From NCBI GenBank assembly GCA_030159075.1, contig BROG01000075.1, forward strand, positions 1,642,001 to 1,706,000: 64,000 bases of DNA. Direction: 5' to 3'. This DNA comes from Atrina japonica. Taxonomy: Eukaryota; Mollusca; Bivalvia; Pterioida; Pinnidae. The notes under the pieces were generated by a model, which saw only the letters and a list, made by a program, of their open reading frames with translations, did no database searches and had not been told where the DNA came from. The stretch's first letter is position 1, and every line of letters starts with the position of its first letter. Below, one piece after another: positions 47,453 through 59,032 of the stretch. A program made the translations under genes and the position numbers.

Positions 47453-50058
47453 AGTTACAGAGCTTAAAGCATTCCACAAATGACGGAAGATTTTACTAAC
47501 TTTTGAAAAAGATGTTGGACCAGTATAACACTGAAGACGAAATGGGAACACACTAATTATTTAAATGGTTTCAGTAGAAATATTTTCATTAAAAGAATAA
47601 GCATTGTTCTGAATCTACGTATGCCATTCTGTGAACATTTCGTATAGTTATTGATCAGTTATTTGAACAATGTAGGTATATGTACATCAGGAAATAAACA
47701 TGAAAAGTTGTCAATTTTACATATGCTGTTATAATGCTTAAAAAGTCGGTGGGACATAATGATAGTCAATAGTACTGATATCATAGATAGTTATCTTAAC
47801 TACATCTCTGTAGATGATAGATGAATTTATCGTCTAGACGAGCGGAAGAGCGCATTTCCATATATAAACTATTTAGAATATATATAGAGAGAAATTCAAG
47901 CGTCAATCCAACTAACAGGATCTATATTTCTCTGTATTTTTGTTCCTCTTGAAAAATAACAAAAATGAGTTCCTTTGCAAATTACGATGACATATCACAA
48001 ACTTACGATTGTCAAAGAAAAGCAGCAGGTGCTAACATTATTGCTGGAATAATTTCAATGACACAATCTCTCTAGGTAAGTGAGAGATGAAGAACTCACA
48101 ATTTCGCAATGCATTTTAAGTGTTTTTAAGTGATCAGTCATAGATTGTCGAGGGTAAGTTAATATGATTGCTTAAACCTAATGTTTCTGGTAATCACGTG
48201 ATGAATTGAACATAAGTATAGTAAAATCCATATAACTTGGCGGGGTGGAGTCTTGTGAACCATTTCGTGATCAGGACAAGTTAAAATTTTAGGTAATAAA
48301 TCATCATATTTAAGTTACGCAGACTAGAATAATCGCTCCTACTTGTCACCATATATTAAGTATCCAGTGAGGACTAAAACATTTTCCCTGTGCAGCTTGT
48401 CATAACCGACAAGTGAGTAGAATCATCTGTATGATAATCGAAAGGTTGCTCCCCCGGCATTTTATGAGAAATGAACAATACAAAGGTCGTTTTAGTTATG
48501 GTATTCCAGGTTCATTCCGGCTGTGCCAACATCTTTTGATGTACTGACAAGAAGTGTGGAAAAATTTGTTGGCATTCCCGGAATCTTGTATAAACACTAT
48601 TGCATGTTATAAAAACAATTTTGCAGGTAACCTAATTGATTTAAATGTCTTCAAAATGTGGACACCAATCTTTCTTTTTTACTGTCATTCACACTTATAC
48701 TATTGAAATATAAAATAATAAAATATATTGAATAAGAGGCAAAAAAATAGATTTATCTGAATTATTTGATAAGGACAGAAATGTTTTATTTATATATGTA
48801 ACTGTGAATTCAGTTTGCATTTTATTTTTAAAGGATAAACATTTACTGGATGTTGTATGTGGTACAGGAAATTATGCCAAAGAACTTCTGGATCATGGAC
48901 TTGGAGCAATCTCGTTGATAGACCAGAGTACTGGAATGTTAGAAAAGACCAAAGAAAAGCTGACAGAAGGAAACTTGTTGGGGGCAGTGAGGGATATCAA
49001 ACAGGCATTTCTACCAAATATTCCTTTTGATGACAATTCATTTGATGCTGTAATGATTAATCAGGTGCCCGAAGCAAACTAAATGCCATTTTTAACATTA
49101 GAGCAATATGAGCTGTAAGTGATATATTTTGAAACATACTAATCTACACTAAACCACTGAGATATAATTCAAAATATCTCCGAACAAGAAGTTACTCACA
49201 TCTTTTGTGATTTAAACCCGTAAAGTTATTTTGTCAGACACGAAATTATCATTGTCTTGCAAGACAGCATTTCTCTGATGTAATCGGCCTATATGCAAGT
49301 GAACTTAATGTCAAATATTCAGAAAACCTTTATCGCGAAAGTACCGCCACAGGATATCCATTACAAACTCATCCTACGCGATCTCGGAAATATCATTTTC
49401 GACAACACATATATCACTAATTATTTGCAATAACAATCCGGTATTGTATTTTAAGTAAATATACAACAAGAGATATATCTCTGATACAACACCTAAAATA
49501 AAAGTCGATTTTAACAATGACCGATTGCGTTATGCGCCGAATGCGCGACACCGAGAATTTCCGAGATCTCTCTTAACTCACATGCTCAAAATATTTGTTG
49601 ACACTGAGGCGATGTCAAAACACGTGGTCGATATCTTAAATCTCATGTTATGACCAGAACAACAGACCACAGAAATAAAAGTACGCTTCGTACTTACAGC
49701 TTTTACTTGGCAATTGAACATAAATAGAGAATTAGGCCTAGTGCAACTTTGTCAAGCATCTCTCCTGATAAGCAGGTCGATTTGTTTGCCTTTACCTGAT
49801 ATCACTGTCAGAAACAATTCGACATTCGCATCGTGTGAAATTAGGGCGTGATAGATACTTACTTAAGTTAGGTACGAATCATGGTTCCCAGCTGATTGGT
49901 AAAAAAAATCCAAAAAATGGCTTTTTTTTAGTTGTCATGGATGAATATTACCTGTCTCTCTTCTCGTAAGTCACACCCAAAACTTTCTATGGTATATCCC
50001 ATTAATAATCAATTATATAAGAATTCAATCGAAAACACATTATACAGCATAGCCATTG

Positions 50059-50446
50059 ACGCGGCCATTTACACGAATCAGTCGAATATTTTAAAATAAT
50101 CTCAAACCAAATCGAACAATTATTCAAAATTTTCCATATCACTAGAATCTTTCAAAATGATATGGAAATAAGAAAATAAACCTGAATTCCATTTAGTATT
50201 TCCGGACAGAAAAGGGGAACTACTTCTCGTCTCACACAGCTGTTTAGCTGTTGCGTCACATGAGAAACTCCCACCGCAAAGCCCATTATACAGAATGAAT
50301 TTCGTAACCAGCTGACTACAAATTCACAGAAAATAGTAATATATATAAAGATAAGGATTGTTTTTCATTTTTTGAAATAAGAGTCATAAGATCGGATACA
50401 ATGGGCTAAGTTTGACGAGTTTGTTTTATTTATACGCATCCATTTG
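50059..50446. other. Insertion/deletion difference of ~390 bp between the two duplication copies
   Basis: Copy 1 reads straight from CATAGCCATTG to TTCTTTTAACCACC; copy 2 has ~390 bp between them. No TIRs or coding capacity recognised, so insertion in copy 2 and deletion in copy 1 are both possible. Confidence 0.7.
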
Positions 50447-50632
50447 TTCTTTTAACCACCAGATGATCGGTTTGGGATGTGTATGAGATAAAATATTGCA
50501 TAAAATCTGCATTTAAAATTTTGCGCCGACGACAGCTCATACTGGTGTTTTTGTTTGCCACATTTTTCTAACGTTTTACATATTTTCAATTTTGACTCAA
50601 TAACCAATCTACCAATTTTAACCAAGTTTAGC

Positions 50633-50921
50633 GATGCGGCCTGGCTCAGTCATTAGCGTGCTCGATTCTGGATCGTGAGGTCGTGAGTTCGAGTCCCGCC
50701 GGCGACAGGTTGGTTTCCTGTCTTTTGGATGAGACAGTAAAAACTGGAGGTCCCGTGTGACAGTAGGTGTCGGCACGTTAAAGAACCCTCAATGCTCAAT
50801 GGCCGTAAGTGCCGAGCATAGGCCAAAATTTGAAACTTTTCACCGGCATTTGGTGACGTCTCCATATGAGTGAAATATTCTTGAGTGGGACGTTAAACAA
50901 CAATAAACAAACAAACAAACA
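50633..50921 (+). mobile_element. Full-length tRNA-derived SINE with 13-bp target duplications
   Basis: Head with A box (GCCTGGCTCAGTCATTAGCG) and B box (GAGTTCGAGTCCC). The body is conserved in the other SINE copies here (8480, 10388, 28090). It ends ACAATAAACAAACAAACAAAC. AACCAAGTTTAGC flanks it at 50620-50632 and 50922-50934 and occurs once at the empty site in copy 1 (about 39508-39520). The body resembles bivalve SINEs of the CORE/Meta type, by memory only. Confidence 0.95.
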
Positions 50922-53164
50922 AACCAAGTTTAGCCGGAAATATCCCCATGTAAAGAAGCATAGTTTGCGTATGAAAAGGGTGTAGGACCTATAGGAGCTC
51001 CAAAGGGGACCAAATAGTACCAAAACTAGGTACATACAAATGATCATATGACTTTCAAATTTTGTATACATGATATTTACGTCAATATCTACAAAGTTTG
51101 TAAATGAAAACAACAGCATAAAGGAGCTTAAAGGTGCACATCAAATCATTTGGAAAAAAATAAAAGGTCCTGAGTTCAAAGGTCAATGTCACAGGCACCT
51201 TAGTAAACAGCAAATATGTTTTTTGTCAAATCCGATACATATTACACTTCTTATCAAAAACCAGTGCACCAATTGTTACCAATTGAAATTTGACATGAGG
51301 TATCCCTACGTGAGGCCGCATGATGTTTGCGAATAAAAAGGGGGTAGGCCCTAAAGGGAATAAACAAGTAATAAAACTTGGCACATCAATGAAAAATCTT
51401 CTTATGAACCACTGGTTAAATGACTTTCAAATTTTGTATTCACGATTGTTTAGTCAATATCTACAACGTTTGCGATTGAAAACACAATCTGTCTATAAAT
51501 GAGGCACTGTTTGGCACATCAAATGACAAAGTGTACAATTTTAAACAAATTAACTCAAAACTATCATCCTTTTTGTATACAAAGATATATTAGGAACTTG
51601 TTGGGAATTATCTACTATTATGTAAAAGTTTCAGATAAAGGTCTCAGACACCTAAGTAAATAGAACATAGCAGTTTTTCTAAAACCTCTGAACATTTTGT
51701 ACTTCTAAACAATCAATTGTTCAATATAATGTACACTTTGCAGAAACTATCCCCAAGGAATGCCATATAAAGTTTTCAAATGAAAAAAGACTATTACCCA
51801 TAGGGGTTCGAACAATCTGGGTATTTATTTACAAGACACATGGCGCCTCTTGTTCTATATGAGCTTTATATTCTATATAAGAAATAAGCGTGTAGAGGGT
51901 TTTTTACCATGAAACTTGTCATAACCACACAGTAATTAGAATCAACCGTATGATAATAAAAAGGTTACTCCGCCCGCCGCCAGGATATGCACATCGGGAA
52001 ATATTAATATATATTTCACCCCGAACTTATAAAATTGGGGATGCATTTTTACAATTAATTACATTATTCAATAAATAGAAAAATCATGATTGAATAAATA
52101 ACGGATAGAATTTTTTGAAAGTATGTGAAAGATCACTCTATCAATATTGTTTTAGTTCCTTATATCATTGTAGAATGAACACAGAAGGAAAATACTACAC
52201 AACCGTTGCATCCTGTTATAAGGGGAAACGCTGATATCATATATGTCTGCAAAATAAATGATACAATGATAAAGTATAATCCCTTTCCACTATTTGATTG
52301 ATCTCGCAAATGATAAGAAACATCATATTACCGAGAAAAAAATAATTTGTTTTCTATACTTTTTATTTATATAAATGTGCTATTGATAACCCCCTGCGTT
52401 TTTTAAAAAATAAGATAGAGGAGTATTTATGTCTCTAGTACAGTTCTTCATCATTTGGAAAGAAATCCAGACGGTATAAACTATCCTGTCATCGATGAAC
52501 TGATGAAAGATGTTCGTCGTGTGTTGAAGCCAGATGGTGAAATAATCATTACAACTTCAACACCAGAACAAGAAGGTGCACACTGGTATATCAATATCAT
52601 ACCAAAGGCACTCCAAAGGTATCAAAACGACCCCGCCTCTACAAACGTTACAGACAATATTAGAAAAGAATGGATTGGCTATGACGAATCTCCTAGCTTA
52701 CAAAAGTTATGACTTGAACTACAGGTATAATGAAATGGAAGAACCACTGCGTGAAACTTGAAGAATTATGGATTCTTTCTGGACAACCGTCACAGCCAGG
52801 GAATTAAATGACTGCATCGAATTAGTTGAAAATATGAAGAAAAATAAAACACTTGAGAACTTTTATAAAAAACACGATAAATTAATGTCGGTGGGAGCTT
52901 TCTACACACTCGAAATATAGCTGCAAAATTCGAATTAATGTCGATTATTTAAATATTTAAAAGGAAACACATCAACACAGAAACACGCAGTTTGTTAACA
53001 TTTTGTTAATGAAATGAGACATAATTGTACAATGCGTTATAATTCTATCTTTCATGTGTTTCATTACAATGTCAATAAACGACACACACACACACACACA
53101 CACACGCATATGTGTGTGTGTTCGGGATTTCGGTAATCATTGGTAAAACACGTCATATATATAA

Positions 53165-54183
53165 ATAAATTTGAGATACTAAAGTATAAATCATAAGAAT
53201 GTCCAGGACATAGATACTAATCCGGTAAAAATGGACAAGCACGGAACTCTGGAAACCAAGAGCTGGGATCAGGTGCCATGGAGGAGTAAGCATCCCCTGT
53301 CGACCGGTCACACCCGCCGTGAGTCCACAGTCAAGTCCAATGAAATACGTGAGGAGTGTATCCTCGTTACAACTGGTACAGACGTCTCAACAACCGCCAA
53401 CGAAATGGCAACTCAACATTTCACTTAGTGAAACAGAGTAATCGCAAACAAGACTATTATACCGACCGTAAAATTTGCGGAACGTTGACATTAAACGCGG
53501 TTTTCGATATCCGTGTGTTAATAATTTGTCAGTGAGTAGTTTACCTCTGTATATGAAATCTTCATATGTTGTACACGCCCTGGTATATCGGATCATTTGT
53601 GAAATATAAACTCCATATGCGGATGACTGAGGGATATTTCTACTTAAATGTGGAAAATTTACGATGGGAAAGCCGAAATCGTCGGGTTTGTCGTATAGCT
53701 TAGTTGCTAATTTCCCGTCTGTGTTTATATTAAGTAAAATATCTAAGTACGAAGCGTGTGTGCTTGATTCTTTTGTATCTTTGATTTCTAGTTCGCTGGG
53801 ATATATAGCATTGACAATTGTATGAAAATTGTCATTATTAATTGACAGAACGTCGTCGATATATCTAAATGTCAAATTAAAGGACACCGCTAACTTTTTC
53901 TTTTTTTGATTCAGCAGTTTCTGAATGAAGTCTGCTTCGTGTGAATAAAGGAACAGGTCGGTCAATAAAGGGGCACAATTAGTTCCCATAGGAATGCCGA
54001 CAGTTTGTTGAAAGACCACGCATTCGAACATTACAAAAACATTGTCTATTAGAAATTCCAGCATGTTTTTTATATCAACTCAGTGTATTTATGTGTAGAA
54101 TCAGAGTGGTGTTTGACGAAATAAGTCTCCTGATAGCCAATCACTAGATATTTAAATTTTCGGGTACCACCTTTAGTGAAAAA
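53165..54183 (-). pseudogene. Reverse transcriptase element, copy B, inserted in duplication copy 2
   Basis: Minus-strand frame 53387-54064 (225 codons) has VGIPMGTNCAPLLTDLFLYS, FRYIDDVLSINN (catalytic YIDD), SELEIKD, TKLYDKPDDFGFPIVNFPH and GVYISQMIRYTRAC, ending in a C-terminal VGGC. An upstream piece (54070-54183) in another frame gives IGYQETYFVKHHSDSTHKYT. The 5' part is truncated. The 3' noncoding tail 53190-53390 recurs at 9050, 54750 and 55760. Insertion limits are defined by comparison with copy 1 (ACGTCA...AAAGCG). Confidence 0.85.
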
Positions 54184-54194
54184 AGCGATTCCTA

Positions 54195-54440
54195 TCTCAT
54201 TGAAATTTACAAGCAACATTCGAAAAATGGCTTGGCTATCACGAATCTTCTTGCTTACAAAGGTTATAACTTGTACTACAGGTATAATGATGTGGGAGGA
54301 CCACTGCATGACATCTGGAGACAACCGTCACAGCTAGGGAATTAAATGACTGCATCGAATTAGTTGAAATATGAAGAAAAAAGAGAATCATTGGATGATT
54401 TTATATATAAAGCTTCCTATATCATCGAGGTGAGGCTGTA
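54195..54440 (+). pseudogene. Partial methyltransferase last exon, copy 2 set
   Basis: Matches 41860-42110 and the last exon (GCAACATTCGAAAAATGGCT, ACTTGTACTACAGGTATAAT). Internal deletion and stops. Confidence 0.85.
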
Positions 54441-54714
54441 TATTTCCTATCAATGTTTAGGATATAAGATTTTAAATGGGCAAATTCAATTGCATTGGAA
54501 CATACACACACCACAAAACACGCTTCATTTGTTAAATAATATTATAAAGCACATAGAAATGTCAATTAAAGATTGGAATAAATTCTCCATGTTAATGAAG
54601 TTCATGATATGATCAGAGAACAACACACGCGCGCGTTGAAACAGGCTATTGAATATGCAAAACCAAACACATGCGACGTAATAATTTCAATACCAAGTTA
54701 ATATAAAAGTAAAA

Positions 54715-55060
54715 GATACCAAAGTATCAATCGTCAGGAAATTCAGTAGATGATATACAAATCTGCTTGGCATTGGACAAACACGGATCTCTGAAAATCC
54801 AGAGGTGGGATCAGGTGCCACAGATGAGTAAGCATCCCCTGTTGACCAATGACAACCACTGCGGTGCCACAGTAAAATTCGTTATAAGCGATTCAACAAT
54901 CAACACTGAAAAGGTAAATGCACATTTCATTCAGTAAAAAATAGTAATTACAAACAAGGTTATATCGCCTGTAAAAAGCTTCGAAATGTTGACAAGAAGC
55001 GCGATTCTTTATATTCTTGGGACAACATCTTATCAGTAAGTAGTTTATTTCTGTATATAA
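54715..55060 (-). mobile_element. Retroelement 3' tail fragment
   Basis: Diverged copy of the tail seen at 53190-53520: GGACAAACACGGATCTCTGA, AGGTGGGATCAGGTGCCACA, AGTAAGCATCCCCTGTTGAC. No RT domain left. Confidence 0.75.
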
Positions 55061-55754
55061 TGAAATGTTCTAATGCTGAAAGCCAAAAAGATGTCTTTAA
55101 GACACCATGACCACTTTAAATGGTTGAAAAATTGATGATATTCCTGATATCATTTGAACGGTTGCTCCGTTTTTCGAGTTTATGATGTTGCATTGCCAAT
55201 CTAATTAAAGACCTATCAAATTCATCCAAATAAGTTTTATCTGTTTTTACATTAACAAATGATTGATTATACCCTTTCATTCAAACATGAAAAATTAAGA
55301 ATAAACAATATTTATTTGGATCACAAGCACTAAATTTAAAAACCGCTTGAGCGTGAAGCTGGCTCCGATTGTACCATTTTTGCATTCAACCCATTTAAAA
55401 TCTTTGTTTTACACCAATAATATTTACCTGAATTGACAGAAAAATCTCACAGAAGGTGTGATGGACCCCTTACCGGCTACCACATAACCGTACCAACGCG
55501 TCTCATTTGAGAAAAGTCATAAGTCATTTAATAATACGCGAATTTTCACCTTTTACTCATTAACTAAGAGTAAACTCTAAACTTTTGAGAATAACATTTG
55601 ACTGAGAATGTTTATGTTCATGGTTCTGGGCCCAGGTTTTCAGCAAATCGTCAGCATTCCAGCGGGAACAATTTCTGCCATTTAATAAGCCGACTTGTTC
55701 TTTTATTCCCGTGAAGCAGACTTCATTCCGAAGCTTTTGAGGATATATAAGGAT

Positions 55755-55905
55755 ATGACATCTAGGATGTATAGACAAATCTGGCAAAAAGTGGACAAAC
55801 ACAGACCTCTGAAAATCAAGAGGTGGGATCAGGTGCCACGAAGGAGTAAGCATCCCCTGTTGACAGGTCACACATGCAGTGAGTCTACAGTCAAACGTTT
55901 TCATC
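55755..55905 (-). mobile_element. Retroelement 3' tail fragment
   Basis: Another tail copy (GTGGACAAACACAGACCTCT, CAAGAGGTGGGATCAGGTGC, AAGCATCCCCTGTTGACAGG). Frames across it at 55560-55994 are not genes. Confidence 0.75.
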
Positions 55906-56424
55906 TGCATGAAGTTGGTAGCAAAGGATGCTTGAATTTCTAATATATAATATATGTATAAATGTAGTGTTTGTAGGCCAGGGCCTGCCACCATAAAACT
56001 TGAGAATTACCCAAGTCTAAAATTTTACTCAACTTTGGCTAATCTTAAAATCTGATTAGCTGAGCAGGCCAAGTTGAAAATATTCTCAGACTGGTACCAA
56101 GCTCTATCTCTCCAGCCAACCGTCAGCATTCCCATACCCCGTTAGCTGATCTGTTTCTTTTTTAATGTTGAGCAGACTTCAGTAGTATATATCCACTACT
56201 TCGCGGCACCTGTTTTTTTTTCCGAGAACTGGCCGACGTGTCCATTTCCGGGAATTCAGGAGTCACGTGATCACACACACAGGTAAATGTCGTTATATAT
56301 AGACGATGATATATAACGTGTTTATCGGATGATACGCGACACGGGTGATTTCAATTTTATCTGTTCCTAGAGATGACACGCTCCCGTACAGGTGACCCAA
56401 TGGTATAGTGTAGCAAATATTGAA
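55906..56424. other. Junction between host repeats and the viral block
   Basis: No gene. The element's left end is probably here, since composition changes near 56.2-56.4 kb. A small inverted repeat (GTTATATA...TATATAAC, about 56293-56318) precedes the first viral-side gene. 55640-55740 and 56110-56180 share degenerate similarity (CGTCAGCATTCC...GCAGACTTCA). Confidence 0.4.
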
Positions 56425-57009
56425 ATGTCATTAAGATGTTTTAACCAATTCATTGAAGCCATGAGTATTTTTGAGAAGATAAAGAGTAAGTATTGGGTTG
56501 ATTACAAAAAATGTACTGGGTGGGACGAACCGTGGGATCCTGCGGTGGACTGGGGTAACAAACTGCGTTGGTTTAAGTACAAACGCGATATCAAGAGAGA
56601 AGAGTTGCTGGTTTTAGACTACAATATCGGTGACTGTAGAGACGAGCCGTGGGATCCTGATGCGAACTGGTATAAGAAAAGAGGGTGGTTTATGTGCTAC
56701 CTAGCTAGCGGGAGAGATGAGCCGTGGGATCCCGCGGCGGACTGGAGTAACAAATGTCAGTGGTTTACGTACACCCGCGAATCCGGGAGAGATGAGCCGT
56801 GGGATCGCGCGACGGACTGGAGTAACAAACTCTATTGGTTTAGGTACACCCACGATTCCGGGAGAGACGAGCCGTGGGATCCTGCGGTGGACTGGAGTGA
56901 CAAACTCTGTTGGGTTTACTACAACCGCGATTCCAGACGAGACGACCCGTGGGATCCCGAGGTTTGCTGGATGGTCAAAGTTATTATGTTTAGACGTATG
57001 ATGTTGTAA
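56425..57009 (+). CDS. Tandem PWDP-repeat protein, 194 aa, unknown function
   Basis: I do not recognise this family. The first ATG in frame is at 56425 (the frame stays open upstream only to a GTG). Residues 1-32 form a short helical lead (MSLRCFNQFIEAMSIFEKIK). Then come six tandem units with consensus RDEPWDPAxDWSNKLxWF followed by xYTRxSG. Units 2-5 are exactly 25 residues (75 bp); the first is longer and the last degenerate. Each unit keeps three Trp (PWD, DW, WF) and alternating acidic and basic residues, which suggests a repeated folded module or binding repeat. There is no signal peptide or membrane segment. It converges with the packaging ATPase gene (77 bp between stops), which places it at the edge of the viral block as a likely accessory gene. 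A host origin cannot be excluded. Confidence 0.65.
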   Translation: MSLRCFNQFIEAMSIFEKIKSKYWVDYKKCTGWDEPWDPAVDWGNKLRWFKYKRDIKREELLVLDYNIGDCRDEPWDPDANWYKKRGWFMCYLASGRDEPWDPAADWSNKCQWFTYTRESGRDEPWDRATDWSNKLYWFRYTHDSGRDEPWDPAVDWSDKLCWVYYNRDSRRDDPWDPEVCWMVKVIMFRRMML

Positions 57010-57086
57010 AACTAATTTACAAAAAATATAAAAAACTGCATGGTTATAAAAAATACTAAAAATTTATATTTTACACAAAATATAAA

Positions 57087-57716
57087 TTATTCTATAAACT
57101 TGTAATCCGTTGGCTGTTCCGTCCGCAAGATCAGCTTGGAGTGCTTGCGTTGCGACAGTTCGTGTTTGAGACGTTTTCTATCCTCTTCGGGGACGACGTC
57201 GTTCTCGTCCAGACATTCGTTGTAGCTGAACTTGTCCTTGGTGAAAAAGAGCGCGACCCACTTGATCTGCGATCTAAAGTCTTTAGACGCGCTGTTGTAG
57301 CGTTGCGTCAAGATCCAGACGGACTGGTTGGCGTGTCTCCCCGAAAACGCCAGCATGGACAGGGCGTCCGCCTTCTTCTTGATCTGCTTCGTGGCCGAAC
57401 AGTCGTCGATGATGTACAGCGTGGGTGTACCCTTGTATCTATCGTAAAAGTGTCGCAACGTGTCCTGCAATAACTCGTCTCCATTTTTAGACACCGGGTT
57501 GACGATGACGACTCGTTTGTCTTTCGGATGTTTGACGTCGTCGCCTATCCACTTTCTCGATTTGTACGCCCTGTTGAAGTCTATCGAGGGACACAGGATC
57601 ACGATGTGGTCGAAGACGTCTTTGTATTCGCGTTCCAGCAGATCGAGGACGAATTCCGTCTTCCCGCAACTGGTGGCACCCACGATCATCGCGGCGTGTG
57701 GTTGTTGCATGAACAT
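57087..57716 (-). CDS. Genome-packaging ATPase (A32-like, FtsK/HerA superfamily)
   Basis: Pumps viral DNA into preformed capsids in Maverick/Polinton-type viruses and NCLDVs. 209 aa, usual for the Maverick version. Walker A GATSCGKT at residues 13-20, Walker B TLYIIDD at 99-105, and a sensor-like ILTQRYNS at about 135-142. The start MFMQQPHAAMIVG places Walker A at the N-terminus as in relatives. It reads intact, without internal stop. The upstream neighbour on the same strand is the capsid gene, 26 bp away, so the two may be co-transcribed. Confidence 0.92.
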   Translation of the reverse strand: MFMQQPHAAMIVGATSCGKTEFVLDLLEREYKDVFDHIVILCPSIDFNRAYKSRKWIGDDVKHPKDKRVVIVNPVSKNGDELLQDTLRHFYDRYKGTPTLYIIDDCSATKQIKKKADALSMLAFSGRHANQSVWILTQRYNSASKDFRSQIKWVALFFTKDKFSYNECLDENDVVPEEDRKRLKHELSQRKHSKLILRTEQPTDYKFIE

Positions 57717-57742
57717 TTTTTCTTATAGGATTTTAATTTTTC

Positions 57743-59032
57743 TTAAGAGATGACGCTCGCGAAACGACCGTCCAACATGTTGATCTGTCCGTCCTTGACG
57801 ACGAAGATGTAAACGTCCACGGGATCGGTATCGGTTTCGGGCGTTTTCTCGATTCGGACGGAAACACCCTCGCTGATGTTTTGAAGCTTGCGACCCCGTG
57901 CCGTGGAGATGGTTTTCGGGTGTCGTCCGCAAGTCCAACCAGAGTGCGTAATGATCTTTGAGATATTTCCCCAGAGTCACGTTGCTCAGGTCGAGTTCCT
58001 TGACGATCGTTTCAGTGACGGTTTCGCGATTCAGGGAGAAAAACTTTTTAATCTCGTCAAAGTGGTGATGCGGTCTCATGCCGGCCGAGAACAGTTGGTT
58101 CGGTTGTCCCTCGATGGTCGTTTCCACTTTGGTGATTCTCGGATTATAAAAATTTTCCGGATCGTTGACGGAAATGTCTTTGAAGAGAAACAGAATGCCC
58201 GAGAGAGACTTCGCGGGGGTGTGTTGATCTGATAATTGAGGATACCGTCCGATTTACTCATCGTCGTTTTGCGATATCGCAATATTTGGTTGAAGTAATA
58301 GGCGTGTTTTCCCGCGTACCTCTGTCTGATGCTGCGAGCGAGATGCTCGTCGGTGATTTTCTCGAACTCCAACGCGATGTTGGTCGCCTTATAACTTATC
58401 GCTTTATCGGTATCGCCGGGATCTGTCAGGACGACGTGTATGGCGTCGTTAAACGTCAGCATGTATTCCAAACGATCTTGTAAACCCGCTTGATAAAAGG
58501 GTTCGCTCGTCTCCAAGATTTCGAAATCCAAGGGAATGCAAAAGCGATTCCCGAACGTCGCAACAATTTCGTAGTCTTCCTTGGTGTCGCGGGGTATTTT
58601 ATAGCTGGTGGGTTTTGCTCTTATTATATTTAGATCGTTAGTCTGTATCCCCTGATAGGCCATGTTACCTCGTTCCACTTTCCAAAGATCGTTATAGACG
58701 AAGAATTTATCGGCATCGTCTATGGTCTGAACGGTGTTTCCCGAGATCTTCACCTCGATTTTCTTGACGATGTTGCGCCCCAGATTATTATAACCACCCG
58801 TTTTGGTGAGATCGCCACCCTCCACGGCGACTTCCATGTCGAAGCATAGTCTTGTGCTTCTGGGGACGATGACGTCGTTCTCGCTCAGATTGGGAAAATG
58901 AACCGTCAACGTTTGGTTTTCTTCGATGCTCGAAGGATTGTGGGACACGGTCACCGTTTGACGTATACCCTTCACGCCGAAGGCAGTGCGCAATTTCCTA
59001 TCGGGATTGAGAATGTGTCCGTAATTCATCAT
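57743..59032 (-). pseudogene. Major capsid protein (double jelly-roll), two frameshifts
   Basis: Forms the hexon-like trimers of the icosahedral shell in Maverick/adintovirus-like elements. Start MMNYGHILNPDRKL at 59032. It carries GVKGIRQTVTVSHNPSSIEE, FPNLSENDVIVP and NNLGRNIVKKIEVKISGNTV, family landmarks. The frame runs to about 58210, where a TC-dinucleotide run (about 58203-58212 on +) brings a 2-nt shift. A second shift, one extra base, lies near 57890. The final segment ends at stop 57743-57745. Summed length is about 430 codons. The shifts point to an inactivated copy or to sequencing error in short runs. The start is shared with a divergent promoter region of 43 bp. Confidence 0.88.

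Larger units (their letters stand above)
47965..52939 (+). pseudogene. Methyltransferase copy 2, inactivated
   Basis: Exons 47965-48075, 48834-49064 and about 52444-52939 are paralogues of the intact gene at 37216. Exon 1 ends CTC TAG where copy 1 has CTT AAG, a nonsense codon right at the donor (48073-48075). The exon-3 acceptor region has lost a base relative to copy 1 (CAG/TTCTTCAT versus CAG/GTTCTCCAT), shifting the frame. A further deletion near 52628 breaks KALQRYQ. Exon 2 stays open, suggesting recent loss. Confidence 0.9.
46677..54707. repeat. Segmental duplication, copy 2
   Basis: Direct paralogue of 35978-42507. It carries a ~390-bp segment (50059-50446), a SINE (50633-50921) and a ~1-kb retroelement (about 53165-54183) absent from copy 1. 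Base identity is high in exons and introns alike. Confidence 0.9.

Noticed and set aside
50633..50710. Possible genuine tRNA gene
   Set aside because: A and B boxes are present but the cloverleaf ends are not complementary and the sequence continues into a SINE body with target duplications.
55197..55240. CAATCTAATTAAAGACC match to the MULE-like MITE terminus
   Set aside because: Only about 20 bp match, with no partner TIR or further similarity nearby; could be chance or a tiny relic.
57141..58232. Plus-strand frames of 60-114 codons opposite the ATPase and capsid genes
   Set aside because: GC-rich shadow frames of the minus-strand genes, which have strong family motifs.
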